Assembly (NCBI RefSeq): GCF_014851815.1
Contig: NZ_JACVAJ010000001.1
Coordinates: 1,920,835 to 1,984,834 of the forward strand
Length of the DNA stretch: 64,000 nucleotides
DNA from: Pseudoxanthomonas sp. PXM01
GTDB lineage: Bacteria > Pseudomonadota > Gammaproteobacteria > Xanthomonadales > Xanthomonadaceae
Reading direction: 5' to 3'
The position numbers and the translations under genes were made by a program. Positions 38,593 through 48,512 of the stretch are shown here, in pieces. How positions within the stretch are numbered: position 1 is the first letter of the stretch; the number at the start of each line of letters is the position of its first letter. Below the pieces are notes generated by a model. The model had not been told where the DNA came from, searched no databases, and saw nothing but the letters and a program-made list of their open reading frames with translations.

Positions 38593-39509
38593 GGCGACAC
38601 CAGGTCCCGTCGCGCGTTAAGGTAATCCGCGACCGTGATCGCCTTGCCACCCTCTCGCTGGACGACGCGCACGCGCAGCACGCCCTCGCCACAGGCGATA
38701 TCCAGGCCCTGTCGGCTGGCGGCCAGCAAGGTGCCCGGCGACGCGGCATGCGCCTGCCCGACCGCCACCGCGCCGTGGATGCGCAGACGTTCGCCGGCGA
38801 CCTGCGCTTCGGCGATCGGCCATGGGTTGAAGGCGCGCACCTTGCGCGCCAGCACCTCGGCAGGCTGCGTCCAGTCCAGCTTCGCCTCTGCCTTGTCCAG
38901 CTTGTGCGCGTACTCGACGCCCACCTCCGACTGCGGGTGCGGCGGCAGACGGACACCCGCGCGCAGCAGACCCAGCGCATCGCGCAGCACCTGCGCGCCA
39001 AGGTCCGACAGACGGTCATGCAACTGACCACCCGTGTCGTCCGGCCCGATCGGCAGGCTCTGAGCCAGTAGCACCGGTCCGGTGTCCAAGCCCGCTTCCA
39101 TCTGCATCAGGCAGACGCCGGTCTCGTCATCACCGGCCTCGATCGCACGCTGGATGGGCGCCGCACCGCGCCAGCGCGGCAGCAGCGAGGCGTGTACGTT
39201 CCAGCACCCGTACTGCGGGATGTCGAGCACCGCCTGCGGCAGGATCAGACCGTAGGCGACCACGATCATCACGTCCGCCTGCATGTCGCGCAGCGCGTCC
39301 TGGGTGGACCGCTTCTTCAACGACAACGGCTGCAGCACCGGAATGCCGCGCTGGATCGCCTCCAGCTTCACCGGCGATGGCGTCAGCCCGCGCCCGCGAC
39401 CGGCAGGACGGTCGGGCTGGGTATAGACCGCGACCACCTCATGGTGGGCATGCGCCGCGCGAAGGCTGGGCACGGCAAACGCCGGCGTGCCGGCGAAGAT
39501 GATTCTCAT
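38589..39509 (-). CDS. fmt: Methionyl-tRNA formyltransferase
   Basis: 306 residues. The N-terminal formyltransferase domain shows [16 protein letters not shown] at the folate site, the catalytic-asparagine region [19 protein letters not shown] and [14 protein letters not shown]. The C-terminal OB-like tRNA-binding domain follows (about 205-306). It formylates initiator Met-tRNA. It lies between def and rsmB and overlaps rsmB by four bases. Confidence 0.97.
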   Translation of the reverse strand: MRIIFAGTPAFAVPSLRAAHAHHEVVAVYTQPDRPAGRGRGLTPSPVKLEAIQRGIPVLQPLSLKKRSTQDALRDMQADVMIVVAYGLILPQAVLDIPQYGCWNVHASLLPRWRGAAPIQRAIEAGDDETGVCLMQMEAGLDTGPVLLAQSLPIGPDDTGGQLHDRLSDLGAQVLRDALGLLRAGVRLPPHPQSEVGVEYAHKLDKAEAKLDWTQPAEVLARKVRAFNPWPIAEAQVAGERLRIHGAVAVGQAHAASPGTLLAASRQGLDIACGEGVLRVRVVQREGGKAITVADYLNARRDLVSP

Positions 39510-39584
39510 GGGAGTGCGGGTTCCGGAAAGGGGGATGAAGCGGGCGGGGACACCCCGGTCACCCGATCCCGCCGCAGGTGCACG

Positions 39585-40097
39585 TCAGGCGACGTGCTTG
39601 CGCTGCTTGGCCAGTTTCTTGCGCACCATCTCGCGCTTCAGCGGCGAGAGGTAGTCGACGAACAACTTGCCATCCAGGTGGTCCATCTCGTGCTGGATGC
39701 ACACCGCCAGCAGGCCGTCGGCACGCAGCTCCTGCGGCTGGCCCTGGCGGTCAAGAAAACGTACGGTGATCTCGTCGGCGCGGGTAACGTCCGCGAAGAT
39801 GCCGGGCACCGACAGGCAGCCTTCCTGATAGACCTGTTCGCCCAGCTTGTCGCTCAGTTCGGGGTTGATGAAGACCTGCGGCTGATTCTTCTCCTCGCTG
39901 ATGTCGATGACCATGAAGCGCTGGTGCACGTCCACCTGGCTGGCGGCCAGGCCGATGCCGGGCGCGTCGTACATGGTCTCGAACATGTCGTCGAGCAGGC
40001 GCTGGAATGCGGGCGTCGTCACATGTCCGGCGTCGACCGCTGCCGCCTTCGTGCGCAGGCGCGGATCGGGGAATTCGAGGATGGGGAGCAGGGCCAT
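39585..40097 (-). CDS. def: Peptide deformylase
   Basis: 170 residues from the ATG at 40097; the longer open frame upstream is antisense to the LysM gene and is not real. All three metal motifs are present: [11 protein letters not shown] (motif I), EGCLSVPG with the cysteine ligand, and QHEMDHLDG with two histidine ligands and the catalytic glutamate. It removes the formyl group from new proteins. It is first in the def-fmt-rsmB operon and divergent from the LysM protein. Confidence 0.97.
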   Translation of the reverse strand: MALLPILEFPDPRLRTKAAAVDAGHVTTPAFQRLLDDMFETMYDAPGIGLAASQVDVHQRFMVIDISEEKNQPQVFINPELSDKLGEQVYQEGCLSVPGIFADVTRADEITVRFLDRQGQPQELRADGLLAVCIQHEMDHLDGKLFVDYLSPLKREMVRKKLAKQRKHVA

Positions 40098-40162
40098 GGT
40101 ACGTCTCGGTATGGGGGCGCCAGTGGAATCCGGCAAGGCCTCACGAATTCTAACGCGGGCGC

Positions 40163-40193
40163 TTGCGTTGCGCCGGGTTTTCTGGACTATAGT
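40163..40193 (+). promoter_or_regulatory. Possible promoter of the LysM protein gene
   Basis: A good -10 box TATAGT lies at 40188-40193, 36 bases before the ATG. The best -35 match, TTGCGT at 40163-40168, has a long 19-base spacer, so only the -10 is persuasive. Confidence 0.35.
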
Positions 40194-40229
40194 GCTGACC
40201 ACCTGTCGGGGAATCAGGTAGATACCGCC

Positions 40230-41354
40230 ATGTTTAAATGTTTTCGTACGGTTTTCGCCGTTGCGGTGCTGACCGTCGGCACCTATGCGGCTGCCGCCGA
40301 GATGGCGGAACGCCATCCTGATACCTACGTGGTCAAGCGTGGCGACACGCTGTGGGACATCTCGGCCCGCTTCCTCAAGAAGCCGTGGCTGTGGCCGGAG
40401 ATCTGGCAGGCCAACCCGCAGATCCAGAACCCGCACCTGATCTATCCGGGCGACGTCATCAGCCTGGCCTACCTGGACCGCGTCGCGGTGCAGCCGGGTC
40501 CGCGCCAGGAAGCGCCGCTCAATGCCATTCCGCTGTCCGACATCGAGGCCTACCTGAAGGATCGCCGCATCGTCGACAGCTTCGACCACCTGCCGCATGT
40601 GGCAGCGCTGGAAGAGGACCGCCTGCGCGGTTCCGGTGGCCACAACATCTACGTGCGTGGCCTCGATGGCGCACAGGCCGGCCAGCGCTTCCTGGTCGTG
40701 CGTCCCACCGCCCGGTTCACCGACAACCCGCGCGCCCAGGACCTGGATTTCCGCGGCAAGTCCATCCGCGGCGAAGTGGATCAGTGGAAGGACATCGTCG
40801 AGCAGACAGGCAAGGGTGCTTTTCTGGGCTACGAACTTGCCAAGGTCAACGTGGCGACCTTCACCCGCGGCGTCGTGCCGGGCACCGAAGTCAGCACGCT
40901 GGTGGCCGATATCGGCGGCCATGAAGTGCGCGTCGGCGATCGACTGATCCCGGTCGATGCCCAGCCCTACGATCTGCACTTCTTCCCGCACCCGCCCGCC
41001 GCCGATCCGGCTGGCAAGCTGCGTGTGCTGGCGGTGGCTGATGCCCTCACCTCCGGAGGCACGCGCGACGTGATCGCCATTTCCGGCGGCCGCCTGGACG
41101 GCGTGGACAACGGCACGGTGTTCTCGATCTGGCGCAACGGCACCCATACGGCCAACCGCATGGCGCACCCGGAGTCGTCACGCATCAGCGAGTCGACGAA
41201 GTCGGGCGCCGGTCGCGTCAGCCTGCCGGACGAGTACGCCAGCCATGCGATGGTGTTCCGTACCTTCGACAAGGTCAGCTACGCGCTGGTGATGGAAGGT
41301 GTGGATGTCACCCGTGTCGGCTACGAGCTGAAGCACCCCGACGCGACGTACTGA
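40230..41354 (+). CDS. Secreted LysM-domain protein
   Basis: 374 residues from the ATG at 40230, chosen because a signal peptide follows ([20 protein letters not shown]). One LysM peptidoglycan-binding domain occupies about 32-85: [34 protein letters not shown] and [11 protein letters not shown]. The C-terminal two thirds is a conserved domain of unknown function found with LysM beside dprA and def in many gammaproteobacteria. Probably periplasmic and bound to the cell wall. Divergent from def, upstream of dprA. Confidence 0.92.
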   Translation: MFKCFRTVFAVAVLTVGTYAAAAEMAERHPDTYVVKRGDTLWDISARFLKKPWLWPEIWQANPQIQNPHLIYPGDVISLAYLDRVAVQPGPRQEAPLNAIPLSDIEAYLKDRRIVDSFDHLPHVAALEEDRLRGSGGHNIYVRGLDGAQAGQRFLVVRPTARFTDNPRAQDLDFRGKSIRGEVDQWKDIVEQTGKGAFLGYELAKVNVATFTRGVVPGTEVSTLVADIGGHEVRVGDRLIPVDAQPYDLHFFPHPPAADPAGKLRVLAVADALTSGGTRDVIAISGGRLDGVDNGTVFSIWRNGTHTANRMAHPESSRISESTKSGAGRVSLPDEYASHAMVFRTFDKVSYALVMEGVDVTRVGYELKHPDATY

Positions 41355-41385
41355 CGCGGGTCAGGCAAGTCCTACGCAACACCGC

Positions 41386-41407
41386 GACGGCGCCTGAGGG
41401 CGCCGTC
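41386..41407 (+). terminator. Stem-loop after the LysM gene
   Basis: GACGGCGCC and GGCGCCGTC form a perfect 9-bp stem with loop TGAG, 31 bp after the stop codon. No T-run follows, so it may only weaken read-through into dprA. Confidence 0.5.
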
Positions 41408-41433
41408 GTCGTTCCGGGCCTACGCTGGCCCGC

Positions 41434-42612
41434 ATGCCCAACGAAGACACGATGGCCCTGGCCCGGCTGGTCCTGGCCGGCGGCCCCGTCCTGCCCCGCC
41501 GCCGCCTGCTGGAGCGGTGGCGATCGCCTGTCGCTGCGATCGCGGCGGGTGCACGCGCATGGCGGGAGGAAGGACTGGACGCGGTCCAGACAGCGCGCCT
41601 GCAGGGCGACGACATCCCCCCTGCACTTGCTCGTACACAGCATTGGCTGCAGGTCTCCGGCCACCATCTGCTGGGCTGGCACGATGCGGACTACCCCGCC
41701 CAGTTGCGCGCGATGTCCAGCCCGCCGCTCGCGCTGTTCGTCGATGGCGACCCCACCCTGCTCTGGCGCCCCGCGGTCGCCATCGTCGGCAGCCGCAGCC
41801 CGACCAGCGGCGGCCGCGACAATGCCCACTACTTCGCGCGCACGCTCGCTTCGGCAGGGATCGTCGTGATCAGCGGCATGGCACGGGGTATCGATGCGGC
41901 GGCACACGAAGCTGCACTGGCAGCGGGCAGCGGCACGACGGTGGCGGTGGTCGGCACGGGTCCCGACATCGCCTATCCGCCCACCCACGACCGCCTCCGC
42001 GACCGGCTGGCCATACAGGGCGCCGTGGTCAGCGAGCATCCTCCCGGTACGCCCGCGGTGCGCAGCCACTTCCCGGCCCGCAACCGGATCCTCGCCGGGC
42101 TGGCGCTGGGCACGCTGGTCATCGAGGCGGCCGAACAATCCGGGGCGCTGATTACCGCCCGGCAAGCCGGTGAAGCCGGACGCGAGGTCTTTGCCGTTCC
42201 CGGCTCGATCCACAACCCCAGGGCCCGTGGCTGCCATCGGCTGATCCGCGACGGCGCCGCCCTCGTCGAAGACCCCCGTGAAGTCGTCGATGCCCTCGTC
42301 CACCTGGCAGCGGACCTCGCCGACGCCCTGCGCGCCCGGCTTGGCGAGGCTGAATCGGGGGTGATCGCAGGCCCGGGAGAGACGCCCCTGCGTCTGGATG
42401 CCGACTACCAGCGATTGTGGGACGCACTCGGTCATGACCCAACAGGTATGGATCAGCTCGTCTCACGGACCGGATTGACGGCCGCAGAACTGTCCTCCAT
42501 GCTGCTGGTCATGGAACTGGATGGCTTAGTAACGGCGGAACACGGCCGATACCAGAGAAAGACCGGTTTCTTCACCTCCACAGCGTCGTTGACGCAGGCC
42601 GAGGGGCAATGA
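41434..42612 (+). CDS. dprA: DNA-processing protein DprA (Smf)
   Basis: 392 residues. An N-terminal helix-hairpin region is followed by the Rossmann core: [59 protein letters not shown] and [14 protein letters not shown]. The C-terminal winged helix (about 320-380) is present. DprA loads RecA on single-stranded DNA during transformation. Its presence agrees with natural competence in this family but does not prove it. The stop overlaps the smg start by four bases. Confidence 0.96.
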   Translation: MPNEDTMALARLVLAGGPVLPRRRLLERWRSPVAAIAAGARAWREEGLDAVQTARLQGDDIPPALARTQHWLQVSGHHLLGWHDADYPAQLRAMSSPPLALFVDGDPTLLWRPAVAIVGSRSPTSGGRDNAHYFARTLASAGIVVISGMARGIDAAAHEAALAAGSGTTVAVVGTGPDIAYPPTHDRLRDRLAIQGAVVSEHPPGTPAVRSHFPARNRILAGLALGTLVIEAAEQSGALITARQAGEAGREVFAVPGSIHNPRARGCHRLIRDGAALVEDPREVVDALVHLAADLADALRARLGEAESGVIAGPGETPLRLDADYQRLWDALGHDPTGMDQLVSRTGLTAAELSSMLLVMELDGLVTAEHGRYQRKTGFFTSTASLTQAEGQ

Positions 42613-43082
42613 AAGAGAGCATCCTGGATGTACTGCTGTACCTGTTCGAACACTACTTCACCGAAGATGCGGACCCCGTCCGCGACCGCGACTCTCTCCA
42701 GAACGGCCTGATCCAGGCCGGCTTCAGCCCCACCGAGATCAGCAAGGCCTTCGACTGGCTCGACGCCCTCGCCGACCAGCGGCCCGCAGCATCCACGCCG
42801 CGCGTCGGTGGCCCGACCCGCGTCTTCCACGGTCCGGAACTCGAGAAACTGGACGTCGACTGCCGCGGCTTCCTGCTGTTCCTGGAACAGCATGGCGTCC
42901 TCGACGCGGACCAGCGCGAGCTGGTGCTGGACCGCGCCATGGCGCTGGACCAGGACGAGCTGGACCTGGACGACCTGAAGTGGGTCGTGCTGATGGTGCT
43001 GTTCAACCAGCCGGGTTCCGAAGCCGCCTACGCGTGGATGGAAACCCAGATGTTTGCCGACGAGCCCGAGCCGGTACACTGA
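42609..43082 (+). CDS. smg: Smg family protein (DUF494)
   Basis: 157 residues, the usual length. The conserved start [20 protein letters not shown] and the C-terminal [20 protein letters not shown] identify the Smg family, always found next to dprA. Its molecular role is unknown. It overlaps dprA by four bases and precedes the GYF-domain genes by 26 bp. Confidence 0.95.
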   Translation: MKESILDVLLYLFEHYFTEDADPVRDRDSLQNGLIQAGFSPTEISKAFDWLDALADQRPAASTPRVGGPTRVFHGPELEKLDVDCRGFLLFLEQHGVLDADQRELVLDRAMALDQDELDLDDLKWVVLMVLFNQPGSEAAYAWMETQMFADEPEPVH

Positions 43083-43108
43083 GGCGTTGATCCGCTTCAG
43101 GGGGAAGC

Positions 43109-43843
43109 ATGTCGGGTTGGTATTACGCCGACCGGAACCGTGAACAGCACGGCCCGGTCTCGTCGGATGAACTGGTCACCCATTTCCGTTACGGACGCGT
43201 CGCGCTGGACAGCCTGGTCTGGCGCGACGGCATGTCGCAGTGGCAGCCGCTGCGCGATTTCGCCGACGAGATTGGCCTGAATCCCTCCCCTGCGGAAGCG
43301 ACCATCACGCCGCCCCCGGTACCGCCTGCGCCCTCCGCGCCCGCCGGCACCTCGCCGCACGACCGTCTCTTGCGTACCCCCGTGGCGCCTGCACCCAAGC
43401 CGCGCATGTCGGGCGGCAAGATCGCGCTGATCGTCATCGCCGTGCTGCTGGTGCCCTGCCTGGTCATCGGCGCGATCCTCGCCGCGATCTCGATTCCCGC
43501 GTACAACGACTACACGGTGCGCGCCAAAGTGACGCAGGCCATCGCCGAGAGCCAGACGCTGAAGCAGCACGTCGAAGCCGTCCGCGTCGGCGGTGGGCGT
43601 TGCCCCGGCAATGGCGAAGACGGCATCGGTACGCCGGAGAGCTACGCCAGCACCTACATCGCGCGCGCGACCGTCGGCGAGTTCGACGATGGCACCTGCG
43701 GCTTCGAACTGGAATTCCGCAACACGGGCAACACCGAGATCGACGGCGGCAAACTGTGGTGGGATCTGGGCAGCGAGCACAGCCAATGGCAGTGCTCGTC
43801 GGAGATCCCCGACAAGTGGCTGCCGCTGGACTGTCGCGGCTGA
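43109..43843 (+). CDS. GYF_2-domain protein fused to a pilin-like domain
   Basis: 244 residues. Residues 1-50 form a GYF_2 domain (WYYADRNREQHGPVSSDEL, SLVWRDGMSQWQPL). A proline/alanine-rich linker follows, then a membrane helix at about 105-130. Directly after it comes ISIPAYNDYTVRAKVTQAIA, the hallmark of type IV pilin helices, and a C-terminal part ending WQCSSEIPDKWLPLDCRG, like the pilin disulfide loop. There is no prepilin-peptidase leader at the N-terminus, so it should not be processed as a pilin. First of three consecutive GYF genes. Confidence 0.85.
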   Translation: MSGWYYADRNREQHGPVSSDELVTHFRYGRVALDSLVWRDGMSQWQPLRDFADEIGLNPSPAEATITPPPVPPAPSAPAGTSPHDRLLRTPVAPAPKPRMSGGKIALIVIAVLLVPCLVIGAILAAISIPAYNDYTVRAKVTQAIAESQTLKQHVEAVRVGGGRCPGNGEDGIGTPESYASTYIARATVGEFDDGTCGFELEFRNTGNTEIDGGKLWWDLGSEHSQWQCSSEIPDKWLPLDCRG

Positions 43844-43894
43844 ACAACGTCAGCGTGGCGACGCGGGCCACGCTTTTCATCGGGGAATGATGCA

Positions 43895-44788
43895 ATGACG
43901 CAGTGGTACTACGCCGACGCCGGTGGGCATCGGCAGGGGCCGTTCTCGGCCGAGGAACTGGAAAGCCACGTGCGCCACGCGCGCCTGCATGCGGCATCGC
44001 TGGTGTGGCGCGACGGCCTGCAGGAGTGGCAGCCGTTGTCCACGGTCGCGGCGGAACTCAACCTGCAACTCGACGCACCGGCCGCGCCCATCGCGGACGC
44101 CGCGGTGCCGGCGGCGGATGCGCCGTACTCACCGCCGACCGCCGACCTGGCCGCGTCACAGCCGGTCTTTGCCGGCGGCCACATCGTGCACGCGGGCTTG
44201 TGGAAGCGGTTCGCCGCCAGCTTCATCGACAGCATCGTCACCACCATCATCAGCTATGCGCTGATGATCCCGCTGATGCTCATCGGCGTCGGCGTGATGG
44301 GGGCCGGCGGCTCCGACAATCCGTTCGCTGCCGGGGCCGGCATCGCCTCGATGCTGGCGATCTATCCGATCCTGTTCCTCGCGCCCTGCATCTACTTCGG
44401 CTGGATGCAGTCGTCCTCACTGCAGGCCAGCCTCGGCAAGCTGGCGGTCGGCATCAAGGTGGTCCGCACCGATGGCCAGCGCACCAGCTTCTGGCGCAGC
44501 TTCCTGCGCTCGCTGGCGTATCTGGTCTTCAGCATGGTCACCTGCGGCCTGGGTGTACTGATCTCCGGCCTGATGGTGGCATTCACCGAGCGCAAGCAGG
44601 CGCTGCACGACATGATCTGCGACACGCTGGTGGTCGACAAATGGGCCTTCACTGCGTTCCCGGAACGCCAGCGCGACGAACTGGGCGTGGTGACCATCGT
44701 GATCCTGGTCCTGGCCGCGCTGATGATCCTCGGCAGCCTGGCGATCTACGGTTTCATGGGCGCGATGATGATGAAGGGCATGTCATGA
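43895..44788 (+). CDS. GYF_2- and RDD-domain membrane protein, copy 1
   Basis: 297 residues. The GYF_2 domain (WYYADAGGHRQGPFSAEEL, SLVWRDGLQEWQPL) is joined by an alanine/proline linker to an RDD domain beginning GLWKRFAASFIDSIVTTIIS. RDD motifs follow: QASLGKLAVGIKVVRTDGQR and ALHDMICDTLVVDKWAF. A final helix (VVTIVILVLAALMILGSLA) anchors the C-terminus. RDD proteins are membrane proteins of uncertain function, sometimes implicated in ion transport. It overlaps the next gene by four bases, and the two are clear duplicates. Confidence 0.88.
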   Translation: MTQWYYADAGGHRQGPFSAEELESHVRHARLHAASLVWRDGLQEWQPLSTVAAELNLQLDAPAAPIADAAVPAADAPYSPPTADLAASQPVFAGGHIVHAGLWKRFAASFIDSIVTTIISYALMIPLMLIGVGVMGAGGSDNPFAAGAGIASMLAIYPILFLAPCIYFGWMQSSSLQASLGKLAVGIKVVRTDGQRTSFWRSFLRSLAYLVFSMVTCGLGVLISGLMVAFTERKQALHDMICDTLVVDKWAFTAFPERQRDELGVVTIVILVLAALMILGSLAIYGFMGAMMMKGMS

Positions 44789-45771
44789 CGCAGTGGTATT
44801 ACGTCGATGCGCAGCAACAGCGCCATGGTCCGGTCGATCCCCGCATGGTGGGCGACCTGTTCCGCGACGGCACGCTCGGTCGGAACTCGCTGGTGTGGCG
44901 CGAAGGCATGCAGGAATGGACGGCGCTGATCAACGTGGCACCGGAGCTGCGCCTGGACATGACGCCGCCCCCGCCGCCCGTGCCCGAAGCGACCGAGGCT
45001 CCCGCCGCGGCGGCGCTGGAAGCCGAGCGCCCGCTGACCGGCCGCGCAGTGTTCACGGCCAGCGAACCCGTCTACGTGGCCCCCGCCGCCAGCGCGCGGG
45101 CGGAACAGGGATCCGCAGCGACGGGTTCCCCCTATGCGGCACCACGCGCTGACTTCGGCACGCGCGCATATGCGGCCGCTGTGCCGGCAGCGCACGTGGT
45201 CTACGCCGGCTTCTGGAAGCGCGTGGCGGCCAGCTTCATCGACGCGTTCGCCATCGGCCTGCCGGTCGGCATCCTGGCCGCCATCATCGCCGGGCTGCTG
45301 GGGTTCGGGAGTTCCTTCTCCAGCGGCTTCGCCTCCGATGCGATCAACCTGGGCGAAACCGGCATCTCTTACGTGCTGACGTCCATGACCTATGCGTGGT
45401 TCCACTCGGCCGCCGGGCTGATGGCCACGCCCGGCAAGCTCGCTATCGGCATCAAGGTAGTGCGCACCGACGGTGACAAGATCAGCTTCCTGCGGGGCTT
45501 CGGCCGCTACTGGGCTGCCTTCCTGTCGTTCATCATCCTCTGCATCGGCTTCCTGATGGCGGCGTTCACTGCGCGCAAGCAGACGCTGCACGACATGATT
45601 TGCGACACGCTGGTGGTCGACAAGTGGGCGTTCACCTCGCAGCCGGAGCGCCAGCGCGAGGAGTTGGGCACCGTGGCTCTGGTGGTCCTGATCATCGGGG
45701 GCCTCCTGATCGGCGGCACCCTGATCCTGATGCTGGTGGCCTTCGGAACACTGCTGTCGATGGCCCGCTGA
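44785..45771 (+). CDS. GYF_2- and RDD-domain membrane protein, copy 2
   Basis: 328 residues from the ATG at 44785. Same layout as the preceding gene with a longer linker: GYF_2 (WYYVDAQQQRHGPVDPRMV, SLVWREGMQEWTAL), then RDD from GFWKRVAASFIDAFAIGLPV. GKLAIGIKVVRTDG and LHDMICDTLVVDKWAFTSQP are nearly identical to copy 1, so the duplication is recent or kept uniform by conversion. The GYF module may recruit proline-rich partners to the membrane, and the linkers of all three proteins are proline-rich. Confidence 0.88.
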   Translation: MTQWYYVDAQQQRHGPVDPRMVGDLFRDGTLGRNSLVWREGMQEWTALINVAPELRLDMTPPPPPVPEATEAPAAAALEAERPLTGRAVFTASEPVYVAPAASARAEQGSAATGSPYAAPRADFGTRAYAAAVPAAHVVYAGFWKRVAASFIDAFAIGLPVGILAAIIAGLLGFGSSFSSGFASDAINLGETGISYVLTSMTYAWFHSAAGLMATPGKLAIGIKVVRTDGDKISFLRGFGRYWAAFLSFIILCIGFLMAAFTARKQTLHDMICDTLVVDKWAFTSQPERQREELGTVALVVLIIGGLLIGGTLILMLVAFGTLLSMAR

Positions 45772-45877
45772 CGGCAACCGCCGGACGTGACCGGGGTCGC
45801 GGCCCCGGCGTCTGGCCGCCCGCCGCGGCTTGACAGGCCGGGCCCGGCCGTGACACCACTATAAAAAGGAAAACTGA

Positions 45878-45903
45878 ACGCCCGGGGCCCCCGCCCCGGG
45901 CGT
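45878..45903. terminator. GC-rich stem-loop upstream of topA
   Basis: ACGCCCGGGGC pairs with GCCCCGGGCGT across a CCCC loop. On the minus strand it is followed by a T-rich run (TTTTCCTTTTAT), making it a good terminator for leftward transcripts, though no leftward gene is nearby. Rightward it may end the GYF operon weakly or lie in the topA leader. Confidence 0.45.
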
Positions 45904-45979
45904 CCGCTTCTCTGGCGCCCGCGTCCGGGGCACCCTAGCCGACCCTGCCGGCCCACCCGAACTCCCCTGAATCCCTGAC

Positions 45980-48490
45980 ATGCCCAAGCACCTGCTCATC
46001 GTCGAGTCGCCCGCCAAGGCCAAGACGATCAACAAATACCTCGGCAAGGACTTCACCGTCCTCGCGTCCTACGGCCACGTCCGTGACCTGGTGCCGAAGG
46101 AAGGGGCGGTGGACCCGGCCAACGGGTTCGCGATGCGCTACGACCTGATCGAGAAGAACGAAAAGCACGTCGATGCGATCGCCAAGGCCGCCAAGGGCGC
46201 CGACGACATCTTCCTAGCAACCGACCCGGACCGCGAAGGCGAGGCGATCAGCTGGCACATCGCGGAGATCCTCAAGGAACGCGGCCTGCTCAAGGACAAG
46301 CCGCTGCACCGCGTGGTGTTCACCGAAATCACCCCACGCGCCATCAAGGAAGCCATGGGCCAGCCGCGGCAGATCGCCGACGACCTGGTCGATGCGCAGC
46401 AGGCGCGCCGCGCGCTGGACTACCTGGTCGGCTTCAACCTGTCGCCGGTGCTGTGGCGCAAGGTGCAGCGCGGCCTGTCCGCCGGCCGCGTGCAGTCGCC
46501 GGCGCTGCGCATGATCGTCGAGCGCGAGGAGGAGATCGAAGCCTTCATCGCCCGCGAGTACTGGAGCATCGAGGCCGAGTGCGCGCATCCGCGCCAGGCC
46601 TTCACCGCCAAGCTCACCAAGCTGGACGGGCAGAAGTTCGAACAGTTCACCGTCACCGACGGCGATACCGCCGAAGCCGCGCGCCTGCGCATCCAGCAGG
46701 CCGCACAGGGCACGCTGCACGTCACCGACGTGACCAGCAAGGAACGCAAGCGCCGTCCCGCGCCGCCGTTCACCACTTCGACGCTGCAGCAGGAGGCCTC
46801 GCGCAAGCTCGGCTTCACCACCCGCAAGACCATGCAGGTCGCGCAGAAGCTGTACGAGGGCGTCGCCATCGGCGACGAAGGCACCGTCGGCCTGATCAGC
46901 TACATGCGTACCGACTCGGTGACGCTGTCGCAGGACGCGCTGGCCGAGATCCGCGACGTCATCGCGCGCGACTACGGCACCCAAGCACTGCCGGACAAGC
47001 CGAACGTCTACGTCACCAAGTCGAAGAACGCGCAGGAAGCGCACGAAGCCGTGCGCCCGACCAGTGCGCTGCGCACGCCGGCGCAGGTGGCCAAGTACCT
47101 GAGCGACGACGAGCGCAAGCTCTACGACCTGATCTGGAAGCGCGCCGTCGCCTGCCAGATGGTGCCGGCCACGCTGAACACCGTCAGCGTCGACCTCGCC
47201 GCCGGCAGCCAGCACAGCTTCCGCGCCAGCGGCACCACCGTGGTCGACCCGGGCTTCCTGGCCGTGTACGAGGAAGGCAAGGACAGCAAGGGCGCCGAGG
47301 ACGATGACGAAGGCCGCAAGCTGCCGCCGATGAAGCCCGGCGACACCGTGCCGCTGGACCGCATCCACGCCGACCAGCATTTCACCCAGCCGCCGCCACG
47401 CTTCACCGAAGCGGCGCTGGTCAAGGCGCTCGAGGAATACGGCATCGGCCGTCCCTCCACCTACGCCTCGATCATCCAGACGCTGATCTTCCGCAAATAC
47501 GTGGAAATGGAAGGTCGCGCGTTCAAGCCCAGCGATGTCGGCCGCGCCGTCTCCAAGTTCCTGTCCGGCCACTTCACCCAGTACGTCGACTACGACTTCA
47601 CCGCCAAGCTGGAGGACGAGCTCGACGCCGTCTCCCGCGGCGAGGAGGAGTGGGTGCCGCTGATGGAGAAGTTCTGGGGCCCGTTCAAGGAACTGGTGGA
47701 CGAAAAGGCCGAGACCGTCGACCGCAGCGAAGCCACCGGCGCGCGCGAACTCGGCACCGATCCCAAGTCCGGCAAGCCGGTCAGCGTGCGCCTGGGCCGC
47801 TACGGGCCGTATGCGCAGATCGGCGACAAGGACACCGACGAGAAGCTGGAGTTCGCCTCGCTGCGTCCCGGCCAGTCGATGCACACCATCAGCCTGGAAG
47901 ACGCGCTGGAGCTGTTCAAGCTGCCGCGCAAGCTGGGCCAGGACAAGGACCAGGAAGTGAGCGTCGGTATCGGCCGCTTCGGTCCGTTCGCCAAGCGCGG
48001 CAGCACCTATGCCTCGCTGAAGAAGGAAGACGATCCGTACACGATCGACCTGGCGCGCGCGGTGTTCCTGATCGAAGAGAAGGAAGAGATCGCGCGCAAC
48101 CGCATCATCAAGGAATTCGACGGCAGCGATATCCAGGTGCTCAACGGCCGCTTCGGCCCGTACATCAGCGATGGCAAGCTCAACGGCAAGATCCCCAAGG
48201 ACCGCGAGCCAGCCTCGCTGACGTTCGAGGAAGTGCAGAAGCTGCTGGAAGAGACCGGCAAGCCGGTGCGCAAGGGCTTCGGCAAGAAGGCCGCGACCAA
48301 GAAGGCCGCGGTGAAGAAGGAAGCCGCGCCGAAGAAGGAAGCCGCCAAGAAAGCGCCAGCCAAGAAGGCCGCGAAGAAGGCGACCAAGAAGACGGCGGCG
48401 AAGAAAGCCGCAACAAAGAAGACTGCGGCCAAGAAGACCACGGTGAAGAAGGCCGTCAAGCCCGCGGCCGACGACGACGCGCCGTTCTGA
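45980..48490 (+). CDS. topA: DNA topoisomerase I with lysine/alanine-rich tail
   Basis: 836 residues. The Toprim domain opens with LLIVESPAKAKTINKYLG; the catalytic tyrosine is in GLISYMRTDSVTLS; PSTYASIIQTLIFRKYVE is the conserved type IA block. The C-terminus carries repeated Toprim_C modules (RLGRYGPYAQIG, GIGRFGPFAKRG, LNGRFGPYISDG) and no zinc-finger cysteines, unlike E. coli TopA. The last 65 or so residues are an alternating Lys-Lys-Ala tail resembling histone H1, probably for DNA binding. It relaxes negative supercoils. Confidence 0.97.
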   Translation: MPKHLLIVESPAKAKTINKYLGKDFTVLASYGHVRDLVPKEGAVDPANGFAMRYDLIEKNEKHVDAIAKAAKGADDIFLATDPDREGEAISWHIAEILKERGLLKDKPLHRVVFTEITPRAIKEAMGQPRQIADDLVDAQQARRALDYLVGFNLSPVLWRKVQRGLSAGRVQSPALRMIVEREEEIEAFIAREYWSIEAECAHPRQAFTAKLTKLDGQKFEQFTVTDGDTAEAARLRIQQAAQGTLHVTDVTSKERKRRPAPPFTTSTLQQEASRKLGFTTRKTMQVAQKLYEGVAIGDEGTVGLISYMRTDSVTLSQDALAEIRDVIARDYGTQALPDKPNVYVTKSKNAQEAHEAVRPTSALRTPAQVAKYLSDDERKLYDLIWKRAVACQMVPATLNTVSVDLAAGSQHSFRASGTTVVDPGFLAVYEEGKDSKGAEDDDEGRKLPPMKPGDTVPLDRIHADQHFTQPPPRFTEAALVKALEEYGIGRPSTYASIIQTLIFRKYVEMEGRAFKPSDVGRAVSKFLSGHFTQYVDYDFTAKLEDELDAVSRGEEEWVPLMEKFWGPFKELVDEKAETVDRSEATGARELGTDPKSGKPVSVRLGRYGPYAQIGDKDTDEKLEFASLRPGQSMHTISLEDALELFKLPRKLGQDKDQEVSVGIGRFGPFAKRGSTYASLKKEDDPYTIDLARAVFLIEEKEEIARNRIIKEFDGSDIQVLNGRFGPYISDGKLNGKIPKDREPASLTFEEVQKLLEETGKPVRKGFGKKAATKKAAVKKEAAPKKEAAKKAPAKKAAKKATKKTAAKKAATKKTAAKKTTVKKAVKPAADDDAPF

Positions 48491-48512
48491 CACCGCTCGA
48501 AGGACCCGGGCC

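Noticed and set aside
39585..41168. Long version of peptide deformylase starting at 41168
   Set aside because: The extra part is antisense to the LysM gene; deformylases are about 170 residues, as from 40097.
45830..45865. Sigma-70 promoter for topA (TTGACA and TATAAA)
   Set aside because: The boxes are perfect-looking but 24 bases apart, too far for sigma-70.
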